A stretch of 59,967 nt of DNA from Chitinophagaceae bacterium (GTDB taxonomy: Bacteria; Bacteroidota; Bacteroidia; Chitinophagales; Chitinophagaceae), in contig JAICZH010000003.1 in assembly GCA_025933775.1 (NCBI GenBank), forward strand, positions 1 through 59,967, in the 5' to 3' direction. The notes below the pieces were generated by a model. The model saw nothing but the letters and a program-made list of their open reading frames with translations. It was not told the origin of the DNA and ran no database searches. This document shows positions 34,704-43,197 of this stretch, piece after piece (position 1 is the stretch's first letter; each line of letters begins with the position of its first letter). The position numbers and the translations under genes are program-made.

Positions 34704-36113
34704 ATGCAGGAACTTGAACTCTCCCAAATACAAGGCTTTCTTGTAAGAGATTATAAAGAAATGAAATTTTCAAAATATTTTCTTTTGCAGATTGCTGATG
34801 CAGATAAAGCAAAAATTTTTTTAAAAAATATTTCAAAAAAACTAACAACTGTTAGTTTAAAAAATGAAGATTCATTTATAAATATCGGCTTTACAAGTTT
34901 GGGATTGACTGCATTGGGTTTGCATGAAAATAATCTTCGTTCTTTTATAAGAGAATTTCGCGAAGGCATGGTAACTCCGCACCGGCAAAGGCTTTTAGGC
35001 GATTGTGACCGCAATGATCCGAAGAACTGGAATTGGGGCGGCCCCAATAATGATGCAATTCATCTTATGCTGATGCTATTTAATAATGATGAAGAAAAAA
35101 TAAATTTTCAAATACAACAATGGCGCAAAGATTTTACTGAATATGGTTTAAAAGAAATTTTTATTTTGGATGGAAATACTTTTCCCGAAGACAGAGAACA
35201 TTTTGGATTCAGGGAAGGCATTTCACAACCGGCAATAATTGGCAGCGGCGTTACAGGAATTAAAAATGATAATATAAATGCAGGCGAATTTGTATTAGGT
35301 TATAAAAATGAATATGACGTAAATCCTGATACGCCTTTGCTGAAAGTAGAACAAGGAAATATTAAAATCCTTGCAAATGATCCTGATGGAAGTAATCAAA
35401 AAGACCTGGGCAGAAACGGAACTTATTTTGTGCTTCGACAATTAAAAGAAGATGTAAATGGCTTCTGGAATTTTTTAAATGAAAAAACAAAAAATGAAGA
35501 TGGAAGTATAAATGCCCAAGAAAGCACAAAGCTTGCAGCAAAGATGATGGGCCGATGGCCTGGTGGTGCGCCATTAGTAAAATTTCCTGATAAGGACCCG
35601 GGAATATTGAGTGATGATAATGATTTCGTTTATACCGATACAGATAAAGATGGTTTAAAATGTCCGTTTGGTTCGCATGTGCGTCGAACCAATCCGAGAG
35701 ATAACTTTGAAGAAACCGGCCCCGCAGAATCGTTACAGCTTACCAAAAAACATCGCATCATGCGTAGGGTGCGTTCGTATGGTGAAAATTATACGGCTGC
35801 TGCAACGCAGCACACACCTGTAAATGAAGTGGGAATTTTGTTTGGTTGTTTCAATGCGGATATTAACCGGCAATTTGAATTTATACAATATACCTGGGCT
35901 AATTACCCCAAGTTTAAACAACTGTATAATGACCCCGATCCTTTCATTGGCGTAAAAGAAAATCCTCAAGATGGCGTTGAACAACAATTTACTATTCCGC
36001 AACAAACTACGAGTAAATATATAACCGGGTTAAAAAATTTTGTAACCGTAAAAGGCGGCGCTTATTTCTTTTTCCCTTCAGTAACGGTGGTGGAATATTT
36101 GGGAACGATTTAA
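34704..36113 (+). CDS. DyP-type heme peroxidase
   Basis: 469 residues, no signal peptide. C-terminal motifs are clear: CPFGSHVRRTNPRD (His325 as proximal heme ligand), RIMRRVRSYG (distal Arg region, 351-360) and GILFGCFNADINRQFEFIQYTW. The distal motif, normally GxxDG, reads GFREG (168-172), so the catalytic Asp is replaced by Glu171 in HFGFREGISQP. The family oxidises dyes, phenols or Mn(II) with peroxide. The size matches the longer fungal-like classes more than the small encapsulin-cargo ones. It is the second gene of a unit with the duplicated membrane protein and is followed by a terminator at 36261. Confidence 0.88.
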   Translation: MQELELSQIQGFLVRDYKEMKFSKYFLLQIADADKAKIFLKNISKKLTTVSLKNEDSFINIGFTSLGLTALGLHENNLRSFIREFREGMVTPHRQRLLGDCDRNDPKNWNWGGPNNDAIHLMLMLFNNDEEKINFQIQQWRKDFTEYGLKEIFILDGNTFPEDREHFGFREGISQPAIIGSGVTGIKNDNINAGEFVLGYKNEYDVNPDTPLLKVEQGNIKILANDPDGSNQKDLGRNGTYFVLRQLKEDVNGFWNFLNEKTKNEDGSINAQESTKLAAKMMGRWPGGAPLVKFPDKDPGILSDDNDFVYTDTDKDGLKCPFGSHVRRTNPRDNFEETGPAESLQLTKKHRIMRRVRSYGENYTAAATQHTPVNEVGILFGCFNADINRQFEFIQYTWANYPKFKQLYNDPDPFIGVKENPQDGVEQQFTIPQQTTSKYITGLKNFVTVKGGAYFFFPSVTVVEYLGTI

Positions 36114-36260
36114 AAAAAAAAAATTTTATCTTGAAGCAGATGTATGCGATAATTGCGAAGCACGGCGTGCCAATAAATTTTCACACACTCAAATTCTTCG
36201 GAGTTTATCTGTCATAACACTTATGTACACACAAAAGTTTTGAAGGAGAGGGCAAAAAAC

Positions 36261-36291
36261 AAAAAAGCCACGAATAAATCGTGGCTTTTTT
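36261..36291. terminator. Bidirectional Rho-independent terminator
   Basis: AAAAAAGCCACGA (36261-36273), loop of five bases, TCGTGGCTTTTTT (36279-36291). A-run on one side and T-run on the other make it work for the DyP unit (+) and for htrA (-), which converge here. Confidence 0.9.
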
Positions 36292-36312
36292 CTTAAATTT
36301 AAAATTATTAAT

Positions 36313-37857
36313 TTATTCTGCTGAATCATCTAACACCAACGGATACTCGAAAGGCTCGCTGTAACCGGGATAGATTCCTTCAATAGTAACCTGCTTGTTA
36401 TCGCCAATTACATTTTTAAGATCATCTACCGATTTTATTTCTTTACCATTTGCTTTTGTAATTATAAATCCATCCCGCATTCTCGTTTGATCATTGATAG
36501 CGCCTTCATTAATTTTTTTCACTACCACACCGCCATCAATTCCATATTCTTTTGCTTTTTTAGGATCAAGTGTCTCCAGTTCAGCCCCAAGCCTGTCAAT
36601 CATTCCTGCGGGTTTTACAATTGCATAATTGCCTGCATTATTTTTTAAAGTAACAGGATAGGTGCGTTCCGTTCCGTTTCTCTCAATGGTTACATTTATT
36701 TTATCGCCGGGTTTATAGCTGCTCAATTGTTCCTGCAATTCAGAACCCGAGTTGATAGTAACATCATTAATCTTTTTTATAACATCGCCTTTTTGTATTC
36801 CGGCTTCTAATGCAGCGCCGTCTTTTGTTAAGTCGGTAATATAAATGCCATTTATGTTTGCTGGAATATTTTCTTGTTTCTTTTGTTGCTCATTAAGATT
36901 ACCGGCATCAATAAACATGGCGCCCAAAAATCCTCTTTGTACGCTGCCGTATTTCACCAGGTCGTTCACCACTTTTTTTACAATATCAACCGGTATTGCA
37001 TAAGCATAACCATTGTAATAACCTGTGGGCGATGCAATGGCAGAATTGATACCAATCAATTGTCCATTGGTATTAATTAATGCGCCGCCGCTATTACCGG
37101 GGTTTACTGCTGCATCGGTTTGTAAAAAAGATTCAACAGCCATAGATTGTCCGCCGGTTCTGTCATGGTTTAAACCTAAATGCCGTGACTTGGCGCTAAT
37201 GATACCTGCGGTAACTGTTGCATCAAGATTTAATGGATAACCTAATGCAAGAACCCATTGCCCGATTTTTACATCAGCAGAATTTCCATACAACATAAAG
37301 GGTAAATTGTTTGCATCCACTTTTACAACTGCAAGGTCGTAAGAAGGATCGGAACCAATAACCTTTGCGGTGTATGTTTTGCGATTGCTTAAAGTAACGG
37401 TTACTTCATCGGCGCCAGCAACCACATGATTGTTGGTAACAATATATCCATCATCACTTATAATAACACCGGAACCGGAACCGATTTCGGGATACATGTG
37501 TTGATTGCGCGGATTACCAAAAAACTGGCTGAATGGATCATCATCGCCAAACAAATCTGAAAAAGGATTTTTTTGATTGGGAAGATTATTGTTTACCTGG
37601 CGCGGATTGATTTTTGTTTTTATATGAACCACCGTAGGAATGGCTGCTGCTGCGGCTTCTGTAAAATCTGCAGGACCACCGGTTGGGTTGCCATTGCTAT
37701 CAAAAAATCCGGCATACTTATAATTGGCGGGGATATTTGCAGTTTGAAAATTGGGATTATTGTTGCTGTTATGCTCGTATTGATTATATCCTAAAATAAC
37801 AGCGATTGTAGTGAGTGCGCTTATAAGCACAGTAAGTAAAATGTTCTTTGTTTTCAT
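36313..37857 (-). CDS. Do/HtrA-family serine endopeptidase
   Basis: 514 residues. An N-terminal hydrophobic segment (ILLTVLISALTTIAVILGY) is a signal peptide or anchor. The trypsin-like domain has His144 (TNNHVVAGADEV), Asp174 (PSYDLAVVKVD) and Ser256 (NPGNSGGALIN). Two PDZ domains follow (about 310-400 and 410-505). It is a periplasmic protease and chaperone for misfolded envelope proteins. Monocistronic. On the minus strand TAATTTTG (37892-37899), about 35 bp before the ATG, resembles a -7 box, but no matching -33 box is seen. Two PDZ domains place it with DegP/DegQ rather than DegS. Confidence 0.94.
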   Translation of the reverse strand: MKTKNILLTVLISALTTIAVILGYNQYEHNSNNNPNFQTANIPANYKYAGFFDSNGNPTGGPADFTEAAAAAIPTVVHIKTKINPRQVNNNLPNQKNPFSDLFGDDDPFSQFFGNPRNQHMYPEIGSGSGVIISDDGYIVTNNHVVAGADEVTVTLSNRKTYTAKVIGSDPSYDLAVVKVDANNLPFMLYGNSADVKIGQWVLALGYPLNLDATVTAGIISAKSRHLGLNHDRTGGQSMAVESFLQTDAAVNPGNSGGALINTNGQLIGINSAIASPTGYYNGYAYAIPVDIVKKVVNDLVKYGSVQRGFLGAMFIDAGNLNEQQKKQENIPANINGIYITDLTKDGAALEAGIQKGDVIKKINDVTINSGSELQEQLSSYKPGDKINVTIERNGTERTYPVTLKNNAGNYAIVKPAGMIDRLGAELETLDPKKAKEYGIDGGVVVKKINEGAINDQTRMRDGFIITKANGKEIKSVDDLKNVIGDNKQVTIEGIYPGYSEPFEYPLVLDDSAE

Positions 37858-38083
37858 CTATTAAAATTTTTATTTGTGTAAAATTCTTTTTCAAAATTAA
37901 TCATCAAACGATATGCCTTAATATTGTACAGGATGATTAAAATTAAAACAACTATTTAAAATTTTATAACCGCCTGTTTATCTTAACAAACTATTAGTAA
38001 GGATTTCGTAGATGCGATTTAAATTATTTTTTAAGCAAAAGTGAAGTGGCAACTTTTTAAAATGAATAAAAAAACAGCAGCTT
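37858..38083. other. Noncoding gap
   Basis: 226 AT-rich bases between htrA and the acyl-CoA reductase gene (both minus strand). Apart from the possible htrA -7 box I see no gene, hairpin or repeat in it. Confidence 0.4.
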
Positions 38084-39079
38084 TTATAAGCTTAATAAAA
38101 ATTCCATCACATCTTCGCCATCAGCATAATCGAATAACTCCGGCTGTTGCGCTTTTCCAAATTCTATTGCATTATTGCCAACAATGCATTGAATGCTTTC
38201 ATTTTCTTTCAGCTCATTCTGCAAAACGTTTTTATCAGCATAAAAATTATAATGCAGCTCGCTCACCGGTGAAAAAATATTTTCATTTTCGGCAAGAATA
38301 ATAGTCTCGTTGGTCATGTATAAAACATGATTCATAATGAGAAGCGCTAAGTTATAATCGTAATTATTTTTATACTTGGGATGGTCTATAAAATATTTAT
38401 ATTTTTTAAAAACATTTAATAAAGGAATAAAATCATAATCTTTTGGCACATAAATTTTGGTAACATTTCTGCATCCTAATCCAAAATAAATATTTACATC
38501 ATCTGCCAATAAATTCAATTCATCCATTGTTTCACTTCCTGATAAAATAGCCACCGATGTTTTATTGCCGCGAATGATGGAAGGATATTTGCCAAAATAA
38601 TATTTAAAATATTTTGAAGAATTATTACTGCCGGTTGCGATGTAGGCATCACAGTTTTTAAGCAAATCGGAAACGCTTACAACGCCCGGGACTGCTGCAT
38701 TCCATTCGGTAAGTTTTTCAATTATGTGTGGCATCAATACATTATCTTTTTCTGACAACTTAATCATTTGCCGGTGTCCGGAAATAAAAACGCATAAAAA
38801 ATCGTGAAAGCCTACCAATGGAATATTGCCGGCCATTACAATGCCAATTGTTTTAGGATTAATATTATCATCGAGATGGTAATGACTCACCCAACTTTCC
38901 AGTTTTTTGTTTTTAAGAAATTGAGCTGAAATATTTTTTAATGAAAGGTTTATAAATTCTTCTGTAAACCATTTATTTTTTTCAAACGCCTTTTGTTTAA
39001 TGGCAGTTAATTTTTTTTCATCGCTTATTAAATAATCTCCCAGCTTTTCTGCCAAATTAATTCTTTGTGATAAATTCAT
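38084..39079 (-). CDS. Acyl-CoA reductase (LuxC-like)
   Basis: 331 residues, cytoplasmic. The signature IGIVMAGNIPLVGFHDFLCVFISGHRQMIKLSEKD matches the nucleotide-binding region of the LuxC/acyl-CoA reductase family. GLGCRNVTKIYVPKDYDF contains the probable catalytic Cys. The family reduces an acyl group on a thioester to the aldehyde with NADPH. The substrate in Bacteroidota is not settled. It is divergent from a 2x4Fe-4S ferredoxin gene, with about 165 bp between them; linkage of the two is a recurrent layout I associate with this phylum, but a functional link is inference. Confidence 0.88.
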   Translation of the reverse strand: MNLSQRINLAEKLGDYLISDEKKLTAIKQKAFEKNKWFTEEFINLSLKNISAQFLKNKKLESWVSHYHLDDNINPKTIGIVMAGNIPLVGFHDFLCVFISGHRQMIKLSEKDNVLMPHIIEKLTEWNAAVPGVVSVSDLLKNCDAYIATGSNNSSKYFKYYFGKYPSIIRGNKTSVAILSGSETMDELNLLADDVNIYFGLGCRNVTKIYVPKDYDFIPLLNVFKKYKYFIDHPKYKNNYDYNLALLIMNHVLYMTNETIILAENENIFSPVSELHYNFYADKNVLQNELKENESIQCIVGNNAIEFGKAQQPELFDYADGEDVMEFLLSL

Positions 39080-39110
39080 TTTTTTGATAAATAATTATTC
39101 TGTTATCTAT

Positions 39111-39118
39111 TATATTTG
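39111..39118 (+). promoter_or_regulatory. Candidate -7 box upstream of the ferredoxin gene
   Basis: TATATTTG matches TAnnTTTG exactly. A TTG lies 24 bases upstream (39084-39086), slightly longer than ideal. It would give a leader of about 120 nt that contains the AAACCCT/AAACTTCT tandem repeats. Confidence 0.4.
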
Positions 39119-39188
39119 TGTTGCAAAAGTAAGTTGTATATAAGTAAAGTATAAGGTATGAGGTATGGATTGTAAATTATAGAAACGG

Positions 39189-39232
39189 TAAACCTAAACC
39201 CTAAACCCTCTAAACTTCTAAACTTCTAAATT
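39189..39232 (+). repeat. Short tandem repeats CTAAACC / CTAAACTT
   Basis: A run of seven- to eight-base units: AACCTAAACCCTAAACCC, then TCTAAACTTCTAAACTTCTAAA. It lies in the ferredoxin leader, ending 14 bp before the ATG. The first units equal the plant-type telomere repeat by sequence, surely by chance in a low-complexity tract. Confidence 0.7.
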
Positions 39233-39245
39233 TAAAAACAAAAGA

Positions 39246-39593
39246 ATGGCAATAAAAATTACCGATGAATGTATTAACTGCGGCGCATGTGAGCCGGAAT
39301 GTCCCAACAACGCAATTTATGAAGGCGGCGTGGAATGGGCAATTGCCGATGGAACAACCGTAAAAGGCGAAGTAACTTTAATGGATGGTTCAGTTATGAA
39401 TGTTGACCAGCGAAATCCGCCCATTGCAACAGATATTTATTATATTGTTCCCAACAAATGCACCGAATGCCAGGGATTTCATGAAGAGCCGCAATGCGCT
39501 GCCGTGTGCCCGGTTGATTGTTGCATACCCGATGAAATGTATCGCGAAACTGTGGAACAATTATTGGCAAAAAAAGAAAAAATGCATTTGTAA
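39246..39593 (+). CDS. fdx: 2x[4Fe-4S] dicluster ferredoxin
   Basis: 115 residues, cytoplasmic electron carrier. The first cluster motif is CINCGACEPECPNNAI (CxxCxxCxxxCP). The second, longer motif is CTECQGFHEEPQCAAVCPVDCC, where the spacing between the second and third Cys is enlarged, as in Alvin-type (Allochromatium) ferredoxins. A 40-residue insertion lies between the clusters (GGVEWAIADGTTVKGEV...), which is typical of Bacteroidota versions. It is divergent from the acyl-CoA reductase gene and followed by a strong terminator, so monocistronic. Confidence 0.92.
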   Translation: MAIKITDECINCGACEPECPNNAIYEGGVEWAIADGTTVKGEVTLMDGSVMNVDQRNPPIATDIYYIVPNKCTECQGFHEEPQCAAVCPVDCCIPDEMYRETVEQLLAKKEKMHL

Positions 39594-39601
39594 AAATATT
39601 T

Positions 39602-39676
39602 AAGGCCATTGGCCTATCAGGCAGGTGATATTTCCTGTTTGGGCGAGGGTATTGAAAAATACTTTCGCCTTTTTTC
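39602..39676 (+). terminator. Three-hairpin 3' region ending in a strong terminator
   Basis: Downstream of the ferredoxin gene: a small GGCC-ATT-GGCC hairpin (39604-39614), then CAGGCAGG pairing with CCTGTTTG, then GGCGAGGGTATT (39642-39653), loop GAAA, AATACTTTCGCC (39658-39669), all 12 pairs formed with two G-T pairs, followed by six T. The last hairpin is a standard terminator; the two before it are unusual. Confidence 0.85.
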
Positions 39677-39697
39677 TAAAATAAATACCAACATATT

Positions 39698-40180
39698 TTG
39701 AAAAAAATATTTTTTATTTCACCCGGTTTATTTTTCATTTTATTATTATTTTTTTCTTGCAGGCAAAAAAATAATATTCAGCAAAAAAAATCGCCGTATG
39801 AAATAGTAAAAGCAGATGAAGCATTTTCTGACCTGAGTAAAAAAGAAGGAATGAAGATGGCTTTCATTGAATACATTGATAACAACGGCGTGTTATTAAG
39901 GCCCGATCACATGCCGATTATCGGCGCCAATGCGATTGATTTTTTAAGCCAGTCAAATGATTCATTATACCAACTTACATGGAAGCCTTCCGGCGGAGAT
40001 ATAGCAACATCGGGCGATTTGGGCTATACCTTCGGAATTTATACACTCACTATGAAAGATACTGTAATGAAAGGAACGTATGTAAGCATTTGGAAAAAAC
40101 AAAAAAACGGCAAATGGAAATTTGTTTTGGATAGTGGTAATGATGGATTGGGCAATGATACAATTGGCAATAAGCAATAA
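39698..40180 (+). CDS. DUF4440/SnoaL-like lipoprotein
   Basis: 160 residues. The start is a TTG at 39698, supported by the lipoprotein signal that follows (KKIFFISPGLFFILLLFFSC); the next in-frame ATG would lose it. The mature part has the NTF2-like pattern YEIVKADEAFSDLSKKEGMKMAFIEYIDNNGVLLRP, ATSGDLGYTFGIYTL and GTYVSIWKKQKNGKWKFVLDSG. It resembles the lipoprotein at 13845 in plan. The last residues (NDTIGNKQ) are encoded by a short tandem repeat, so the tail is probably not ancestral. Function unknown. Confidence 0.8.
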   Translation: MKKIFFISPGLFFILLLFFSCRQKNNIQQKKSPYEIVKADEAFSDLSKKEGMKMAFIEYIDNNGVLLRPDHMPIIGANAIDFLSQSNDSLYQLTWKPSGGDIATSGDLGYTFGIYTLTMKDTVMKGTYVSIWKKQKNGKWKFVLDSGNDGLGNDTIGNKQ

Positions 40181-40235
40181 GCAATTGGCAATTGGCAATA
40201 AACCCTGTGAATCGTGAATCGTGAGTTGTGAATTT
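40161..40235 (+). repeat. Short tandem repeats GCAATAA / GCAATTG and GTGAATC
   Basis: Units GGCAATAAGCAATAAGC, then AATTGGCAATTGGCAATAA, then GTGAATCGTGAATCGTGAGT. The first part includes the lipoprotein stop codon. A similar GTGAGTTGTGAATGGTGAG tract occurs at 46885-46933. Confidence 0.7.
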
Positions 40236-40261
40236 TTATAAAAAACATCATCAAAAATAAA

Positions 40262-41248
40262 ATGAAAACAAAAATTGCATTTGTAACAGGAGGCTTTTCG
40301 GGCGAAGCAGAAATTTCATATAAATCTGCCATTACATTTGAAAAAAATATTGATAAAGAAAAATATGAATTATATAAAATTGATATAACCATTGATGGAT
40401 GGTTTTATGAAATGCCCAATGGAAATAAAATAGAAGTAAATAAAAATGATTTTTCTATTTTAATTGAAGATGAAATAATCACTTTCGATGCAGTGTTAAT
40501 CGGCATTCACGGCACGCCGGGCGAAGATGGAAAGCTGCAGGGATATTTTGATATGTTGCGCATTCCTTACACATCCTGCGATTGCGCCACATCCGCCATT
40601 ACATTTAATAAAAGATATACCGTAGCTGTGGCGGCTGCAAGTGGTATCAATGTTTCTAATTCTGTTTTATTATTTAAAAATAATTTTAAAAGCCCTGACG
40701 AAAGAGTAAAAAATTTAAAGTTTCCTGTATTTGTAAAACCCAATAACGGCGGCTCAAGCATTGGAATGTCCAAAGTAAATGCGCCTTCCGAAGAACTCGG
40801 TAAAGCAATTGAAAAAGCATTTAAAGAAGATAACCAGGTATTGGTGGAAGAATTTATTGAAGGTCGCGAATTTACAATCGGCGTGTTTAAAGCCAAAGGA
40901 GAAATTATTGCATTGCCCATTACAGAAATAATTTCAAAAAATGATTTTTTTGATTTTGAAGCAAAGTATCACGGAGCCAGCAATGAAATAACGCCTGCGC
41001 AGGTTGATGAAAGCGTAGCAGAACAAGTAAAAAGTGAAGCCATAAAAGTGTATCGCGTTTTTAATTGTAAAGGAATTATAAGAATTGATTTTATTTATAA
41101 TGAAAAAAATAAAAAACTTTTTATGCTTGAAATAAATACAGTGCCCGGCCAAAGCGAAGCCAGCGTGGTGCCGCAGCAGGTAAAAAAAATTGGCTGGACG
41201 TTGACAGAATTTTATACAGCTTTGCTGGAAGAGTGTTTGCATAATTAA
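40262..41248 (+). CDS. ddl: D-alanine--D-alanine ligase
   Basis: 328 residues, ATP-grasp ligase forming D-Ala-D-Ala for peptidoglycan, cytoplasmic. The N-terminal KIAFVTGGFSGEAEISYKSA, central VFVKPNNGGSSIGMSKV (ATP-binding), ALIEEFIEGREFT-like VLVEEFIEGREFTIGV and C-terminal GIIRIDFIYNEKNKKLFMLEINTVPGQSEASVVPQ carry the Mg-binding Asp, Glu and Asn residues. It starts a three-gene unit (ddl, PASTA protein, rhodanese). The PASTA neighbour, a peptidoglycan-related domain, fits a cell-wall role. Confidence 0.95.
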   Translation: MKTKIAFVTGGFSGEAEISYKSAITFEKNIDKEKYELYKIDITIDGWFYEMPNGNKIEVNKNDFSILIEDEIITFDAVLIGIHGTPGEDGKLQGYFDMLRIPYTSCDCATSAITFNKRYTVAVAAASGINVSNSVLLFKNNFKSPDERVKNLKFPVFVKPNNGGSSIGMSKVNAPSEELGKAIEKAFKEDNQVLVEEFIEGREFTIGVFKAKGEIIALPITEIISKNDFFDFEAKYHGASNEITPAQVDESVAEQVKSEAIKVYRVFNCKGIIRIDFIYNEKNKKLFMLEINTVPGQSEASVVPQQVKKIGWTLTEFYTALLEECLHN

Positions 41249-41294
41249 AACTTATTAAATTGCATTGCTAAATTTTTTAACCTAATTTTTTTTC

Positions 41295-42131
41295 GTGTTT
41301 AAATTTATTTCCCGCCAACCTTTTTGGATCAATCTTATTGCAGCAATTGCATTAATTGTTCTTCTTATTTTTTTATTTCTGCAATCATTAAGTTGGTTTA
41401 CCAATCATGGCAGCTATCTTAAAGTTCCTTCTGTAGTTGGTAAAAATGTAAATGACGGAGTAAAGTATCTCGAGGATCAGGGCTTCGATGTTGTGATCAC
41501 CGATTCTCTTTATGATGAAACCGTTCCGCTGAATACCATAAAAAAGCAATTGCCAGATGCAGGCGCAACAGTAAAAGTAAACCGGACTGTTTTTCTCAAT
41601 ATTAATCCTGTTGTGCTTCCAATGGTTGTTGTTCCAAAGCTCGAAGGATTAAGTTATAGGTTTGCCGTGGAAATGCTTGATAAAAGTCATTTGAAATTGG
41701 GCGACACAACCAATCGCCCCGACTTTATGAAAGGCACCGTGCTGGAACAAGATTATAAGGGCGACCCAATTGCAAGCGGGGCAAAGGTTTTGTGGGGAGC
41801 AAAAATTAATCTTGTTATTGGCGGCGGATTGGCGCAGGTACAAATTTCGGTTCCGGAATTGTATGGGCTTACGTTGCAACAAGCCAAAGCTGAACTGGAA
41901 GCAAAAGGAATTACATTGGCTGCATTGGTTCCATCCGGCACAATTACCGATACGCTTCAATCTTTTGTTTTCAAACAAAATCCTGAAGCGACGAATGAAG
42001 ATAATTCACCTAATTATATTCAGCCGGGGCAAACGATGGATTTATGGATTTCAGCTACTCCGCCTCCCCCAGATAGCACAAAAATAAATTTAGAAAAACC
42101 TGATAGCTTAACCCCAAAAATGAATAATTAA
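41295..42131 (+). CDS. PASTA-domain membrane protein
   Basis: 278 residues from a GTG start at 41295; no ATG is available nearby, and a membrane helix follows at once (about 8-32, FWINLIAAIALIVLLIFLFL). Three PASTA domains follow (about 40-110, 112-185, 188-262): VPSVVGKNVNDGVKYLEDQGF, VPKLEGLSYRFAVEMLDKSHLKLG and VPELYGLTLQQAKAELEAKGITL. No kinase or transpeptidase domain is attached. PASTA domains recognise peptidoglycan in other proteins. The C-terminal tail is Pro/Ser/Lys-rich. It lies 46 bp after ddl and 3 bp before the rhodanese gene. Confidence 0.9.
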   Translation: MFKFISRQPFWINLIAAIALIVLLIFLFLQSLSWFTNHGSYLKVPSVVGKNVNDGVKYLEDQGFDVVITDSLYDETVPLNTIKKQLPDAGATVKVNRTVFLNINPVVLPMVVVPKLEGLSYRFAVEMLDKSHLKLGDTTNRPDFMKGTVLEQDYKGDPIASGAKVLWGAKINLVIGGGLAQVQISVPELYGLTLQQAKAELEAKGITLAALVPSGTITDTLQSFVFKQNPEATNEDNSPNYIQPGQTMDLWISATPPPPDSTKINLEKPDSLTPKMNN

Positions 42132-42134
42132 ACT

Positions 42135-42443
42135 ATGACAAACATTACGCCCGAAGAAGTAAAACAAAGATTAGATGCCGGCGAAAAGCTACATCTTATT
42201 GATGTAAGAGAGCCTAATGAAAATGCAGAATTTAATATCGGGGGTAAATTATTACCGCTTGGAAAAATTCAAATGATGCAAACAGACGATATTGACGATC
42301 TTAAAAATGAAGAAATAATATTGTATTGCAGAAGCGGCAACCGTAGTGGCATTGCAGCTATGACGCTCGATTCAATGGGCTTTATCAATACTAAAAATCT
42401 TACCGGCGGTATGCTTGCCTGGAAGGAAAAAATTAAAAGTTAA
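42135..42443 (+). CDS. Single-domain rhodanese-like protein
   Basis: 102 residues, one rhodanese domain, cytoplasmic. The active loop ILYCRSGNRSGIAA carries the catalytic Cys in CRSGNRS, the six-residue loop of active sulfurtransferases. HLIDVREPNENAEFNI and GGMLAWK at the ends are typical. It may move sulfane sulfur to thiols, and bacillithiol could be the partner in this organism, given bshC, but that is inference. It is the last gene of the ddl unit, 3 bp after the PASTA gene. Confidence 0.92.
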   Translation: MTNITPEEVKQRLDAGEKLHLIDVREPNENAEFNIGGKLLPLGKIQMMQTDDIDDLKNEEIILYCRSGNRSGIAAMTLDSMGFINTKNLTGGMLAWKEKIKS

Positions 42444-42488
42444 TTGCATAAATTAAATTAGCCAAGTTATCTTTTTGGAAATTGGATA

Positions 42489-42514
42489 TATAACGGTTAT
42501 GTGTACACGAAAAT
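42489..42514 (+). repeat. Dispersed micro-repeat, intergenic copy 4
   Basis: TATAACGGTTATGTG then TACACGAAAAT. It is more diverged in the centre than the others but keeps both conserved ends. It lies between the rhodanese gene and a convergent secreted-protein gene. Confidence 0.6.
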
Positions 42515-42546
42515 GAAATAAATTAAAAAGCAGTTTATTCATTCAT

Positions 42547-43197
42547 TCATTGAGAAAGTTCTACCAATCCGTTTAAAAAAGTCTCGAGTTCATTTTTAAG
42601 TCCATCAAAAAGATTTTGCGAAGTATAACAGAGTAATTGAATGGTTCCATTCTGATTGGAATAATAGTAACCCAGGTAAGTGAATTTTACACCTTGAATA
42701 GTCCCTTCCATTTTTAGGCATAAAACTTTTTTATTGTTAACGATTCTATATTCTTTAAAAGTTTCTTTTATATCCATTGATGCCTTCTGTGCATTTATTA
42801 GTGCAATTGCAGGCATGTTTTCAAGTGATATAGGAGTTCTTTCTGTAATCATCATAGCATATCCTTCATCTGATTTCATACTAAAACGATATTCGGGAAT
42901 CTTTTCATTTTCTTTATGTGGAGAAAACAGCCATTTGGATGGATTAATATAAACCCCAACATTAAAATTTTTGCTTTTAACTAAAAATGATTCTTTATTT
43001 GTTTTAGAAAACGAATGTGAATTGGTGGATATGGAATCACTTTTATCATTGTCGTTATTAGCGCTGTCTGGCGAATACTTCCATGTTCCATTTTCAGATA
43101 AAAGCACCTCTCTGCCGGTTTCTGTAAGCGCTTTAATTTGTGCGTTTGAAACATTTACAAAGCATGAAACAAAAAGAACCACGATAAGTCTAAGCAT
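42547..43197 (-). CDS. Exported hypothetical protein
   Basis: 216 residues with a signal peptide (cleavage after NVSNAQ, about residue 20). Right after it comes IKALTETGREVLLSENGTWKY, a short N-terminal module I associate with secreted Bacteroidota proteins. A linker of Asp/Ser/Asn residues (about 42-66) leads to a C-terminal domain (FNVGVYINPSKWLFSP, EYRFSMKSDEGYAMMITERT, KVLCLKMEGTIQGVKFTYLGYYYS). No known catalytic motif. It is a single gene, 103 bp from the convergent rhodanese gene. Confidence 0.7.
   Translation of the reverse strand: MLRLIVVLFVSCFVNVSNAQIKALTETGREVLLSENGTWKYSPDSANNDNDKSDSISTNSHSFSKTNKESFLVKSKNFNVGVYINPSKWLFSPHKENEKIPEYRFSMKSDEGYAMMITERTPISLENMPAIALINAQKASMDIKETFKEYRIVNNKKVLCLKMEGTIQGVKFTYLGYYYSNQNGTIQLLCYTSQNLFDGLKNELETFLNGLVELSQ

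Noticed and set aside
36241-36254. GAAGGAGAGGGC tract as a full GC-rich repeat copy
   Set aside because: Only the GGAGAGGG edge is present, too short to call as a member with confidence.
39189-39232. Telomere-like CCCTAAA repeats
   Set aside because: Only two full units are present before the unit changes to CTAAACTT; it is a low-complexity tract, and nothing else suggests a linear replicon end.
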